DNA from: Mycoplasmatota bacterium | GTDB lineage: Bacteria > Bacillota_I > Bacilli_A > Izemoplasmatales > Hujiaoplasmataceae | Direction of reading: 5' to 3' | DNA: 51,359 bases | Assembly: GCA_023132365.1 (NCBI GenBank) | Contig: JAGLYJ010000002.1 | Span: forward strand, 1-51,359 | In this document: positions 40,192-48,554 of the stretch, in pieces | Numbering within the stretch: the stretch's first letter is position 1 | Layout of the letters: each line of letters begins with the position of its first letter | Made by a program: the position numbers and the translations under genes | The notes under the pieces: generated by a model | Database searches by the model: none | The model's input: the letters and a program-made list of their open reading frames with translations, nothing else | Told to the model about the DNA's origin: nothing

Positions 40192-41989
40192 ACATATGAA
40201 ACCATATTTGAAAGAAGTTATTCTAATTTCAATATTGGTTGTTTTAACATCACTTAGTGTTTTATTATTGCCTGACTTTATGAGTCGATTAATTGGTGAA
40301 GGTATATGGGCAGAATACCGACTAGATGGAGTACTAGTTGATTCTTGTGATTTATCAGCGGTAGGCTGTACTTTGACTCAAGTTTCTGACTTTGGAGTAA
40401 TTTCTAAATACTCATTAATCATGCTTGGTGTGACTTTAGGTTCATCATTGTCAGCAATAGGATTAATGTATTTTTCAAGTCACTTAGCAACTCATGTAAG
40501 TAGAGATATAAGAAGTCATTTATATAAAAAAGTAAATTCATTATCAATTTTAGAAACATCAAAGTTTGGAACATCATCATTAATAACAAGAGCAACAAAT
40601 GATGTTACTCAAATTCAGAATTTCATTATGATGGGATCAAGAATGATTTTAAGAATACCAGTTATTTTCATTGGTAGTATGATTTTTGCATTAAGAAAAA
40701 GCGCAGAATTAACTGGTGTATTAGGTTACTCAATACCTATCTTAGTTGTTATAATTGTTATAGTATTTATTATTGCTATACCATTATTTAAGCAACAACA
40801 AAAGAAAATTGATAGATTAACACTTGTAACAAGAGAAAGCATCAATGGCGTAAGAGTAATTAGAGCCTTTGGTCAAGGTCATAAAGAAGTTGAAAGATTT
40901 GATGAAGCTAACAAAGATTTATCTAACTTACAATATAAAGTTGGTAAAATCATGGCTATACTAAATCCAACTATTAATTTAATTTTTAACCTAGCTATGG
41001 TAGGGATATTGTTCACAGGCTATTTGATGATGACTGGTGGAACTATTACAGATTATCAAGGTTTAGCTAATGTATCAGCGGTATTTCAATATGCTGGGCA
41101 AATAATGTTTAGTATACTTATGTTGACAATGACATTTATTATGTATCCAAGAGCTCAAGTTTCAGCTAATAGGCTTAAAGAAATATTTGAAACTGAAGCA
41201 ACTATTAAAGATGAAGCTTCAGATGAATATGATAATTTTGATTTTAAAGGGGAAGTAAAATTTGAAGATGTTTGCTTCAAATTTCCTGAAGCCGATACAA
41301 ATGTTTTAGAAGATGTATCTTTTGTAGCAAAACCAGGAGAGACTGTAGCTATTATTGGTTCAACCGGTTCGGGAAAATCAACTATTGTTAACATGATTCC
41401 TAGGTTGCTAGATATTAGTTGTGGTAGCTTAACGATTGATGGAGTGCCTATTAGAGATATAAAACTAAAAAAATTAAGAGAACAAATAGGTTATATTACT
41501 CAAAAAGCTCAATTATTCTCAGGTACAATTAAAGAAAATATAGCTTTTGGTAAAATAGATGCAAGCCAAGAAAATGTTGAGGAAGCTGCTGAAATAGCAC
41601 AAGCAAAAGAATTCATAGATTCATTAGATGAAAAATATGAGACTTATGTTGAACAAGGTGGAGTTAACTTTTCAGGTGGTCAAAAACAAAGAATATCAAT
41701 TGCTAGAAGTTTAGTAAGAAAACCAAAAATATATATTTTTGATGATAGTTTTTCAGCTCTAGACTTTAAAACAGATGCGAATCTTAGAAAAGCAATGAAA
41801 GAACAAGTTAAGGATTCAACAGTTTTAATAGTTGCACAAAGAATTGGAACTATTATGGATGCTGATAAAATCATAGTTCTACAAGAAGGAAAAATGGTTG
41901 GTTATGGCAAACATAAAGAACTACTGAAAGATTGCAAGGTATATCGTGAAATTGCCTTATCTCAAATGGAAGAGGAGGAATTACAATGA
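40175..41989 (+). CDS. ABC exporter half-transporter, degenerate-site subunit
   Basis: A 604-residue exporter with six membrane helices and a C-terminal ATPase (about 365-600). An N-terminal extracellular loop with two cysteines (SCDLSAVGC, about 52-60) is unusual. Walker A is GSTGSGKST and the signature FSGGQKQR. In Walker B the catalytic glutamate is Asp (IYIFDDSFSALD), the hallmark of the degenerate subunit in heterodimeric exporters such as BmrCD/LmrCD, and the switch histidine is replaced by Gln (VAQRIG). Its partner follows with a 4-base overlap. Multidrug or lipid export is likely; the substrate is not visible. Confidence 0.93.
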   Translation: MKLIFRHMKPYLKEVILISILVVLTSLSVLLLPDFMSRLIGEGIWAEYRLDGVLVDSCDLSAVGCTLTQVSDFGVISKYSLIMLGVTLGSSLSAIGLMYFSSHLATHVSRDIRSHLYKKVNSLSILETSKFGTSSLITRATNDVTQIQNFIMMGSRMILRIPVIFIGSMIFALRKSAELTGVLGYSIPILVVIIVIVFIIAIPLFKQQQKKIDRLTLVTRESINGVRVIRAFGQGHKEVERFDEANKDLSNLQYKVGKIMAILNPTINLIFNLAMVGILFTGYLMMTGGTITDYQGLANVSAVFQYAGQIMFSILMLTMTFIMYPRAQVSANRLKEIFETEATIKDEASDEYDNFDFKGEVKFEDVCFKFPEADTNVLEDVSFVAKPGETVAIIGSTGSGKSTIVNMIPRLLDISCGSLTIDGVPIRDIKLKKLREQIGYITQKAQLFSGTIKENIAFGKIDASQENVEEAAEIAQAKEFIDSLDEKYETYVEQGGVNFSGGQKQRISIARSLVRKPKIYIFDDSFSALDFKTDANLRKAMKEQVKDSTVLIVAQRIGTIMDADKIIVLQEGKMVGYGKHKELLKDCKVYREIALSQMEEEELQ

Positions 41990-43905
41990 GCGATAAAAAA
42001 GATAGAAAAATAAAAGAAATGAATAATCAACCTCAGGAAAGAGACCCTTCTAACAAATATCAAAGACCACAAGGTGGTCCTAGAAGAGGTAGAGGTCATA
42101 CCCCTGGGGGATGGGCAATGCCAGCTGAAAAAGCCAAGGATTTTAAAGGCACTGTTAGAAGATTAATAACGTTTTTTAAGCCTTACAAAGCTCAATTAAT
42201 TATCATAAGTGTTTTTACATTACTAACAATAGCGATTATGGTAATTGGACCTAACTTCATAAGATTGATTATGAATGATATGCAAAAATTTATTAACGGA
42301 GAGTTAGATAGCGCTACAGTTGCTAAAAATGTAGCAAAATTCTTTATTATTATCTTATCTTTATTTGCATTAAGGTACGTTGTTGAAACAACAAGTCATG
42401 TTTTAAGTAATAAAGTTTCAATCCAACTAGGAAGAAACTTAAGAAATACAATGCGAGAAAAATTAGAAAAATTACCAATTAAATATTTTGATGGAGAACA
42501 AACCGGAAATATTTTATCAATTTTTTCTAATGATGTTGATACGGTAATCAATTCGCTTCAACAGAGTTTGTTGCAAATAATATCATCTTTCTTCTCAATT
42601 GTTGGATTCTTCGTAATGATGTTTATAATATCTTGGCAATTAACAATTATAGCAATTATTACTTTGCCACTATATGTTATATTTACTAAACAGATTGCAA
42701 AGAAATCTCAAACTAAATTTATTAAAAGACAACGCTTCTTAGGTAGTTTAAATGGTAATATTGAGGAAGTGTTTAGTGGAAATGTTATTGTTAAATTATT
42801 TGGAAAGCAAGAAGAATCTTATGAAAAATTCCAAGCTATAAATAATGATTTAACAGGTGTTGCAAAAGCCGCTGCATTCTTATCTGGTCTAATTCGACCA
42901 ATCTTAGAGTTTATTACTAACATAGGTTATGTAGCAGTTGTATTCGTAGGTGGAATACTTGCAGGAGCAGCTAATCCGTTATTAATTGGAGATATAGCAG
43001 TTTTCATTACTTATCAAAAAGGATTTGCAAATCCAATATTGAATATTGCTAGTATTGTTAACCAATTACAATCAACAGTTGCAGGAGCTGAAAGAATTTT
43101 TGGGTTGCTAAATGAAGTAGAGGAAATTAAGGAAAGCAATGTAAAAGATTTCTCAGACAAAGTATTCTCAGGAAGTGTTCAGTTCAAAGACATTGATTTC
43201 TCTTATGAAGAAGATAAAGAATTAATTAAAGGGCTTAATTTAGAGATTTACCCAGGAAGACAAATCGCAATAGTTGGTCCAACAGGCGCTGGTAAAACCA
43301 CACTTGTTAATTTGCTTATGAGATTCTACGAAGTTAGTGATGGGAACATCTACATTGATGGAATTAAATCAACTGATGTTACTAGAAATAACTTAAGAGG
43401 ATTATTCGGAATGGTTCTTCAAGACACCTGGTTATTCTCAGGTTCAATTAAAGAAAATGTTGCATATGGTAAAGACGGAGCTACGGATGAAGAAATTATT
43501 CAAGCATGTAAACAAGCTCATGTCCATCACTTTATTGAAACATTATCAGAAGGATATGACACTGTATTAAAAGAAGATGCTTCAAATATTTCACAAGGGC
43601 AAAAGCAGTTACTAACAATTGCAAGAGCAATTTTATGTAATCCAAAAATCCTAATCCTAGATGAAGCAACGAGTTCAGTAGATACCAGAACTGAAAGTTA
43701 TATTCAAAATGCAATGGATTATATGATGGAAGGAAAAACTAGTTTTGTAATTGCGCATAGATTATCAACAATTAAAAATGCAAATATGATCTTAGTTATG
43801 GATCAAGGTAGTATCGTTGAGCAAGGAAACCATAAAGAATTACTAGCTAAAAATGGTGTTTATGCAGATTTGTATAATTCACAATTCCTTAACCAACCAA
43901 CATAA
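41986..43905 (+). CDS. ABC exporter half-transporter, canonical-site subunit
   Basis: A 639-residue exporter. A long polar N-terminus (about 1-60) rich in Gly, Arg and Pro (QRPQGGPRRGRGHTPGG) precedes six membrane helices and the ATPase (about 395-635). Walker A is GPTGAGKTT, Walker B LILDEATSSVD with the catalytic Glu, and the switch is IAHRLS. The signature is ISQGQKQ rather than LSGGQ. The canonical Glu here and Asp in the partner fit a heterodimer with one active site. It shares a 4-base overlap with the upstream gene and ends at a strong terminator. Confidence 0.93.
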   Translation: MSDKKDRKIKEMNNQPQERDPSNKYQRPQGGPRRGRGHTPGGWAMPAEKAKDFKGTVRRLITFFKPYKAQLIIISVFTLLTIAIMVIGPNFIRLIMNDMQKFINGELDSATVAKNVAKFFIIILSLFALRYVVETTSHVLSNKVSIQLGRNLRNTMREKLEKLPIKYFDGEQTGNILSIFSNDVDTVINSLQQSLLQIISSFFSIVGFFVMMFIISWQLTIIAIITLPLYVIFTKQIAKKSQTKFIKRQRFLGSLNGNIEEVFSGNVIVKLFGKQEESYEKFQAINNDLTGVAKAAAFLSGLIRPILEFITNIGYVAVVFVGGILAGAANPLLIGDIAVFITYQKGFANPILNIASIVNQLQSTVAGAERIFGLLNEVEEIKESNVKDFSDKVFSGSVQFKDIDFSYEEDKELIKGLNLEIYPGRQIAIVGPTGAGKTTLVNLLMRFYEVSDGNIYIDGIKSTDVTRNNLRGLFGMVLQDTWLFSGSIKENVAYGKDGATDEEIIQACKQAHVHHFIETLSEGYDTVLKEDASNISQGQKQLLTIARAILCNPKILILDEATSSVDTRTESYIQNAMDYMMEGKTSFVIAHRLSTIKNANMILVMDQGSIVEQGNHKELLAKNGVYADLYNSQFLNQPT

Positions 43906-43912
43906 TATTAAT

Positions 43913-43940
43913 AAAAAGAGGATTTTTTCCTCTTTTTTCT
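43913..43940 (+). terminator. Terminator of the marR-ABC operon
   Basis: AAAAAGAGGA / TCCTCTTTTT, 10-bp stem with a 5-base loop, ending in a T run. Confidence 0.88.
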
Positions 43941-43994
43941 TTTATTGCCTTCAAAACTATATTATAATATCTATTAAGAGAAAACGAGGTAATT

Positions 43995-45308
43995 ATGAAA
44001 ATAGGATTTATTAGTCTTGGATGTGCTAAGAATTTGGTCGATTCAGAGATGATATTAAGTATATTAACAAATGCTGGCTGTATAGTAGTAAATGATCCAG
44101 CTGAAGCAGATGTAATATTTATAAACACATGTGGATTTATCGAGGCAGCTAAGCAAGAAACTATAGAAACAATTAGAGAGATGAAAACATTTGGTAAGAA
44201 ACTTATAGTTACTGGATGTTATGCGTTGAGATATAAAGAAAAATTAATGCGTGAAATGCCATTTATAGACAGAATTATTCCTTTAACAGATTATCCAAAA
44301 ATTCACTTGATACTTCAAGAGGTTTTAAAAGATTACAACTTAAAATTTGGACCATTAAAATATGAAAGCAGATTATTAACAGGATCTATCTATACTCCAT
44401 ATATTAAAATCAGTGAAGGTTGTGACAATAATTGTACTTATTGTGCGATTCCGTTAATCAGAGGAAAATTTCGTTCAAGAACAATTCAAGATATTGTTAG
44501 TGAATGTGAGATTCTTGTTAAAAAAGGTGCTAAAGAACTGAATCTAATCTCTCAAGATACAACTAGATTCGGATACGATTGGAGTAGTGATGGTAAAAGT
44601 AAATTGCCAGAGCTTCTAAGGGAAGTATCTAAAATTGATGGAGTTAAGATGATTAGAATTTTATATTTGTATCCTGATGAAATAACAGATGAATTGATTC
44701 AAGAGATTAAACAAAATGATTTAGTTGCTAATTACTTTGACATTCCAATTCAACATATATCTTCGAAAATTCTAAAAAGAATGAATCGTAGAGGAAATAA
44801 GGAGTTTTTAGTTAAATTACTAAGCAAGATAAGAACAGAAATACCTGATAGTATTATAAGAACAACATATATAGTTGGATTTCCAGGAGAAACAGAAGAG
44901 GATTTTAATCAACTATATGAATTTACTAAAGAGTACGAATTTGATAGATTAGGTGTTTTCTCATACTCCAAAGAAGAAGATACTGCGTCTTATAACTTTG
45001 CTGATCAAGTCGATGAAATTGATAAGGCAGAGCGTTTAAATAAAATAATGAAGCTTCAAAAACAAATATCTAGAAAGAGAAATCGCAAATTAAGAAATAC
45101 AAAACATCTTACAATAGTAGAATCTTTTGATCCAGAAAGTAGTTTTTACTATGGTAGAAGCTATGCATTCGCACCGGATGATATTGATGGAATGATTGTT
45201 TTTCAATCAAAAAAACCTTTAAGTATCGGTGATTTTGTAGATGTTATGATTAAATCAAATTTTGAATATGATTTAATTGGTGATGCGATTTTTGAACAGG
45301 TGGACTAA
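43995..45308 (+). CDS. rimO: Ribosomal protein S12 methylthiotransferase RimO
   Basis: A 437-residue radical SAM methylthiotransferase that modifies an aspartate of ribosomal protein S12. The N-terminal MTTase domain has MKIGFISLGCAKNLVDSEM, INTCGFIE and VTGCYA (three cluster cysteines). The radical SAM motif CDNNCTYCAIPLIRG follows and a C-terminal TRAM domain (about 370-437) binds substrate. GAGG precedes the ATG. A TATAAT box at 43963-43968 is a possible promoter. It shares one base with the DUF368 gene. Confidence 0.97.
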   Translation: MKIGFISLGCAKNLVDSEMILSILTNAGCIVVNDPAEADVIFINTCGFIEAAKQETIETIREMKTFGKKLIVTGCYALRYKEKLMREMPFIDRIIPLTDYPKIHLILQEVLKDYNLKFGPLKYESRLLTGSIYTPYIKISEGCDNNCTYCAIPLIRGKFRSRTIQDIVSECEILVKKGAKELNLISQDTTRFGYDWSSDGKSKLPELLREVSKIDGVKMIRILYLYPDEITDELIQEIKQNDLVANYFDIPIQHISSKILKRMNRRGNKEFLVKLLSKIRTEIPDSIIRTTYIVGFPGETEEDFNQLYEFTKEYEFDRLGVFSYSKEEDTASYNFADQVDEIDKAERLNKIMKLQKQISRKRNRKLRNTKHLTIVESFDPESSFYYGRSYAFAPDDIDGMIVFQSKKPLSIGDFVDVMIKSNFEYDLIGDAIFEQVD

Positions 45309-46243
45309 TGGTTTTCTTCGAACTTATTTTGAAAGGATTTTTTATTGGTATTGCTTTTATAATTCCTGGATTAAGTGGTGGAACACTTGCTATTTACCTA
45401 GGTGTATATGAAAAATTACTTCACTCAATCGGTAATATTTTCAAGGAATTCAAAAAAAGTATTAAGTTTTTGTTTCCAGTATTTTTGGGAATAGGGATAT
45501 CGGTGATATTATTAGCTAAACTTTTTAGCATTCTTATTGAATGGAATTCATTTATAGTATTATTATTCTTTATCGGTCTAATAATAGGTGGGGTTAAACC
45601 AATATACAAAAAAGCATCAACTAATAAACTGACTCTAAGTAGTAGTTTATCTTTTTTAATATCATTTAGTTTAATTATTTTACTAGTAGTATTTGAAAAA
45701 ACAGGAGAAGCTACTGGAATTGATTATATCAATATAAATTTTAAAAATCTTTTACTAGTATTTTTTATAGGGATGGCAGCTTCAATGACAATGATTGTGC
45801 CTGGCATTTCAGGCTCAGCACTATTATTGGTGTTAGGGTATTATACAGCCATTGTATCTAATGTTGTAGGGAATATTTTTGATTTTTCTAGTATTTTATA
45901 TAACTTAGAAGTTATTATTCCTTTTACTTTAGGTGCAGCAGTTAGTATTATACTGTTCAGTAAAATTATTGAGTACTGTTTTAAAAGATTTCATTCGCAA
46001 TCATATTATGCTGTCTTAGGATTTATACTTGCTAGCTGTATAGCTATTTTCTTTGAAATAAAAGATCCAAGTACAGCTGCAAGTTTTGAATTTCAAATAC
46101 CAGTTTATAAAGACATATTTGGTTATATAAGCAATAACATATTCTCTCTTTTAGGAGGATTATTTGCGGGGGTTACAGGATATTTCTTAACAAAATTATT
46201 GATTAGAAAAGAACAAAAACTTAAAGAAGCTAGTAATGAATAG
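45308..46243 (+). CDS. DUF368 family membrane protein (PopT-like)
   Basis: A 311-residue polytopic membrane protein with about eight to nine helices. Two repeated motifs GFFIGIAFIIPGLSGGTLAI and MAASMTMIVPGISGSALLL are the inverted-repeat signature of DUF368. Members have been reported as undecaprenyl-phosphate translocases (PopT) that return the lipid carrier to the inner face of the membrane. If that holds here, the organism still uses polyprenyl-linked glycans, though no wall genes lie in the window. Its start overlaps the rimO stop by one base, so translation is coupled. Confidence 0.9.
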   Translation: MVFFELILKGFFIGIAFIIPGLSGGTLAIYLGVYEKLLHSIGNIFKEFKKSIKFLFPVFLGIGISVILLAKLFSILIEWNSFIVLLFFIGLIIGGVKPIYKKASTNKLTLSSSLSFLISFSLIILLVVFEKTGEATGIDYININFKNLLLVFFIGMAASMTMIVPGISGSALLLVLGYYTAIVSNVVGNIFDFSSILYNLEVIIPFTLGAAVSIILFSKIIEYCFKRFHSQSYYAVLGFILASCIAIFFEIKDPSTAASFEFQIPVYKDIFGYISNNIFSLLGGLFAGVTGYFLTKLLIRKEQKLKEASNE

Positions 46244-46286
46244 AAACATAATAAGAGTATTGAATTAATAGAATAGGAGAAGAAGA

Positions 46287-47462
46287 ATGTATTTAATCAA
46301 AAACGCGAATTTAATAAGTATGGCTGGTATCAATTATGAAATATGTGATATCTTAATGGAAAACGGGAAGATTACAAAAATAGGCAAAATCAATCCTTCT
46401 GATTATCCACAGGCAGAAGTTATTGATGCATTAGAGAATTTTGTTACACCAGGTATTGTAGATCCTCATTGCCATATTGGTGTTTATGAAGAATCAATTG
46501 GATTCGAGGGAGCTGACGGGAATGAAGCAACTTCTCCAATCACACCTGAATTAAGGGCAATAGACGCAGTTAAACCTCAAGATGTTGCATTCCGAGAGTC
46601 TCTAGAGGCTGGAGTCACAACTGTATGTACTGGTCCAGGTAGTGCTAATTTAATAGGTGGTACTTTCTGTGTTTTAAAAACATATGGGAAAACTATGGAT
46701 GATATGATTGTTGTTGCTGAATCATCTATGAAGATGGCTTTAGGTGAAAATCCTAAACGAGTATATGGAAATAGAACTCAATCTCCATCTACAAGAATGG
46801 CATCTGCAGCTATCATAAGAGAAGCATTAACAAAAGCAAAAGAATATAAAGATAAATTAAGAGATTATGAAAAAGGTGTAGCAACTAATAAAAAAGGTGT
46901 TAAGAAACCTGATTATGATGCTAAAAATCATTCATTGTCAAGAGTTTTTGACGGTTTTCCTGTTAAAATCCATGCGCATCAACAAGATGATATAGTTACA
47001 GCAATTAGAATCAGTGAAGAATTTGGTTTGAACATGACAATTGAACATGCTACTGAAGGATATCTTATTTCAGATTATTTAAAAGCTCACAATCAAAGAG
47101 TTATCATTGGTCCAACTTTAGGATCGAAATCAAAATATGAATTAAGAAATATGACATTCAAATCGGCTAAGATTTTAAAAGATGCAGGAATTGATTTCGC
47201 TATTATGACAGATCATCCCGTAATTCACTTAGCTAATGCAATTACTCAAGTTTCAATATTTGTGAGAGAAGGGTTATCTGAGTTAGATGGATTTAAATCA
47301 GTTACTATAAATGCAGCTCGATTGAATAATGTCGATGATAGAGTAGGATCTATTGAAGTTGGTAAAGATGCTGATGTTGTAATTTGGGATGGACATCCTT
47401 ATCACTACATGACCAAAACTAACTATGTATTTGTAAATGGAGAAGTAGCATACAAAAAATAA
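46287..47462 (+). CDS. Amidohydrolase-superfamily protein, substrate unknown
   Basis: A 391-residue metal-dependent hydrolase. The metal ligands can be read as DPHCHIG (HxH), KIHAHQQDD, TIEHATEGY and MTDHP, in the order expected for imidazolonepropionase-like amidohydrolases. The family includes many enzymes for cyclic amides, deaminations and prolidase-like reactions; I cannot choose among them. The end VGSIEVGKDADVVIWDGHPY is the usual beta-sandwich part. An AGGAG site lies about 8 bases before the ATG. It is a possible co-transcript of the DUF368 gene and ends at a strong hairpin. Confidence 0.88.
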   Translation: MYLIKNANLISMAGINYEICDILMENGKITKIGKINPSDYPQAEVIDALENFVTPGIVDPHCHIGVYEESIGFEGADGNEATSPITPELRAIDAVKPQDVAFRESLEAGVTTVCTGPGSANLIGGTFCVLKTYGKTMDDMIVVAESSMKMALGENPKRVYGNRTQSPSTRMASAAIIREALTKAKEYKDKLRDYEKGVATNKKGVKKPDYDAKNHSLSRVFDGFPVKIHAHQQDDIVTAIRISEEFGLNMTIEHATEGYLISDYLKAHNQRVIIGPTLGSKSKYELRNMTFKSAKILKDAGIDFAIMTDHPVIHLANAITQVSIFVREGLSELDGFKSVTINAARLNNVDDRVGSIEVGKDADVVIWDGHPYHYMTKTNYVFVNGEVAYKK

Positions 47463-47491
47463 TTCAAAAATATATAAACAAATCTATGAAG

Positions 47492-47524
47492 AAAAAGTTT
47501 AGCAAATTTTGCTAAACTTTTTAT
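47492..47524 (+). terminator. Terminator of the amidohydrolase gene
   Basis: AAAAAGTTTAGCAAA pairs with TTTGCTAAACTTTTT: near-perfect palindrome with a very short loop and T run. Confidence 0.88.
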
Positions 47525-47790
47525 TATTTGCACTTATCAATATAATTCATAGATTATGATTCTCGATGCATTCTGAAATTTATATATGATGACTAATTCA
47601 AGATTTTTCCCGTTATTTACTTCATACTTTTATTGAGTTTCAATTGTGATTTAAATAATTGTTTTTACAATTTATTTCATTTTATATCGTTCCTTTTCAT
47701 GAAATTGTCTAATATGTATCTAAAATTTACAACATTTATGTATTATTATTGGCTTTTTTTCTTATTAAGCATACAAATCCTGCGATTTTG

Positions 47791-47799
47791 TGGTAAAAT
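47791..47799 (+). promoter_or_regulatory. Extended -10 promoter of the EIIB-like/HPr unit
   Basis: TGGTAAAAT (TAAAAT 47794-47799), about 20 bases before the ATG, with AGAGGTGG as ribosome binding site. Confidence 0.55.
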
Positions 47800-47818
47800 A
47801 ATTTAGAGGTGGTGGAAG

Positions 47819-48193
47819 ATGATATTCTTATTTTTTGATGAGCCAACCTACTTAGACTGGTTAAATAAAAATTTTTGGTGGCCAGTTATTCTTTGTGTGC
47901 TAATAGTGCTTATTGGTTTTTACTTTATTTATGTTCATAGGCCAAAACCAAAACTTAAACCATTATCTGAAGAGGAAATAAGTCTTATTATAAACTTATT
48001 TGGTGGTGAAGCTAACATTAAGGGTGTAAGTAAAGAAGGATCACGATATAGTTTTATATTAAAAAATGTAGAAAAATGTAATTTAGAAAAGATTAAAGAT
48101 TTGGGTGCAACCGGAGTCTTTGTTTCAGGAAACGCTGTTAAATTAATTTTTCCTTTTAATGGTGATGTAATAATGAATAAATTTAGTTTGTAG
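47819..48193 (+). CDS. Membrane-anchored PTS EIIB-like protein without the phospho-cysteine
   Basis: A 124-residue protein. Residues about 19-40 form one membrane helix, and about 50-120 resemble the glucose-family PTS EIIB domain: INLFGGEANIKGV and KDLGATGVFVSGNAVKLIF align with ALGGkeNIksv and kalGAagVvvvGngvQvIf. The normally invariant phospho-cysteine (dACxTRLR) aligns with Glu73 in SKEGSRYSF, so this domain cannot accept phosphate in the usual way. HPr is encoded 15 bases downstream. A regulatory, docking or phospho-mimic role near the membrane is inference; it may also be a remnant of a longer PTS permease, but the ORF is intact with good start signals. Confidence 0.72.
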   Translation: MIFLFFDEPTYLDWLNKNFWWPVILCVLIVLIGFYFIYVHRPKPKLKPLSEEEISLIINLFGGEANIKGVSKEGSRYSFILKNVEKCNLEKIKDLGATGVFVSGNAVKLIFPFNGDVIMNKFSL

Positions 48194-48208
48194 AACGGAG
48201 GAATTTAT

Positions 48209-48475
48209 ATGATTGTTGGAAAATACAAGATTACTTATGAAAATGGGTTACATGCTAGACCAGCAACAAGACTTGTCTCTAAAGCAAATAGTTTTCAGTC
48301 TGAGATGATTTTAGAGTTTAACGATAGAAAAGTAAATCTAAAATCTATTATGGGAGTTATGTCGCTTGGAGTACCTGCAAACAAGAATATAAAGATTTCT
48401 TTCAACGGCAAGGATGAAGAGGATGCTTATAAAGCAATCTCTAGAGTGATTAATGATATTAATGATATGAAGTAA
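48209..48475 (+). CDS. ptsH: Phosphocarrier protein HPr
   Basis: An 88-residue HPr that carries phosphate from Enzyme I to PTS permeases. The catalytic histidine is in NGLHARPATRLV (His16) and the regulatory serine in VNLKSIMGVMSLG, so both catalytic and HPr-kinase sites are conserved; a Crh-like protein would lack the histidine. ACGGAGG precedes the ATG. It is not next to ptsI as in many Firmicutes, but downstream of an EIIB-like gene. Confidence 0.96.
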   Translation: MIVGKYKITYENGLHARPATRLVSKANSFQSEMILEFNDRKVNLKSIMGVMSLGVPANKNIKISFNGKDEEDAYKAISRVINDINDMK

Positions 48476-48487
48476 GTTATAGTAATA

Positions 48488-48538
48488 TAAAACCATATTA
48501 TATACTTTTTTTAAGAGTGCAGTATGGTTTTTTTTATT
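48488..48538 (+). terminator. Terminator of ptsH
   Basis: AAAACCATA / TATGGTTTT stem with a large loop, followed by T8. Confidence 0.75.
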
Positions 48539-48554
48539 GCTTTGAGGTGAAAAG

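Larger units (their letters stand above)
47463..47818. other. Intergenic stretch of about 356 bases
   Basis: Contains the amidohydrolase terminator, a very AT-rich stretch without ORFs of note, a small AATTG/CAATT repeat near 47660, and the TAAAAT promoter of the EIIB-like gene. I see no RNA gene or repeat array. Confidence 0.6.
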
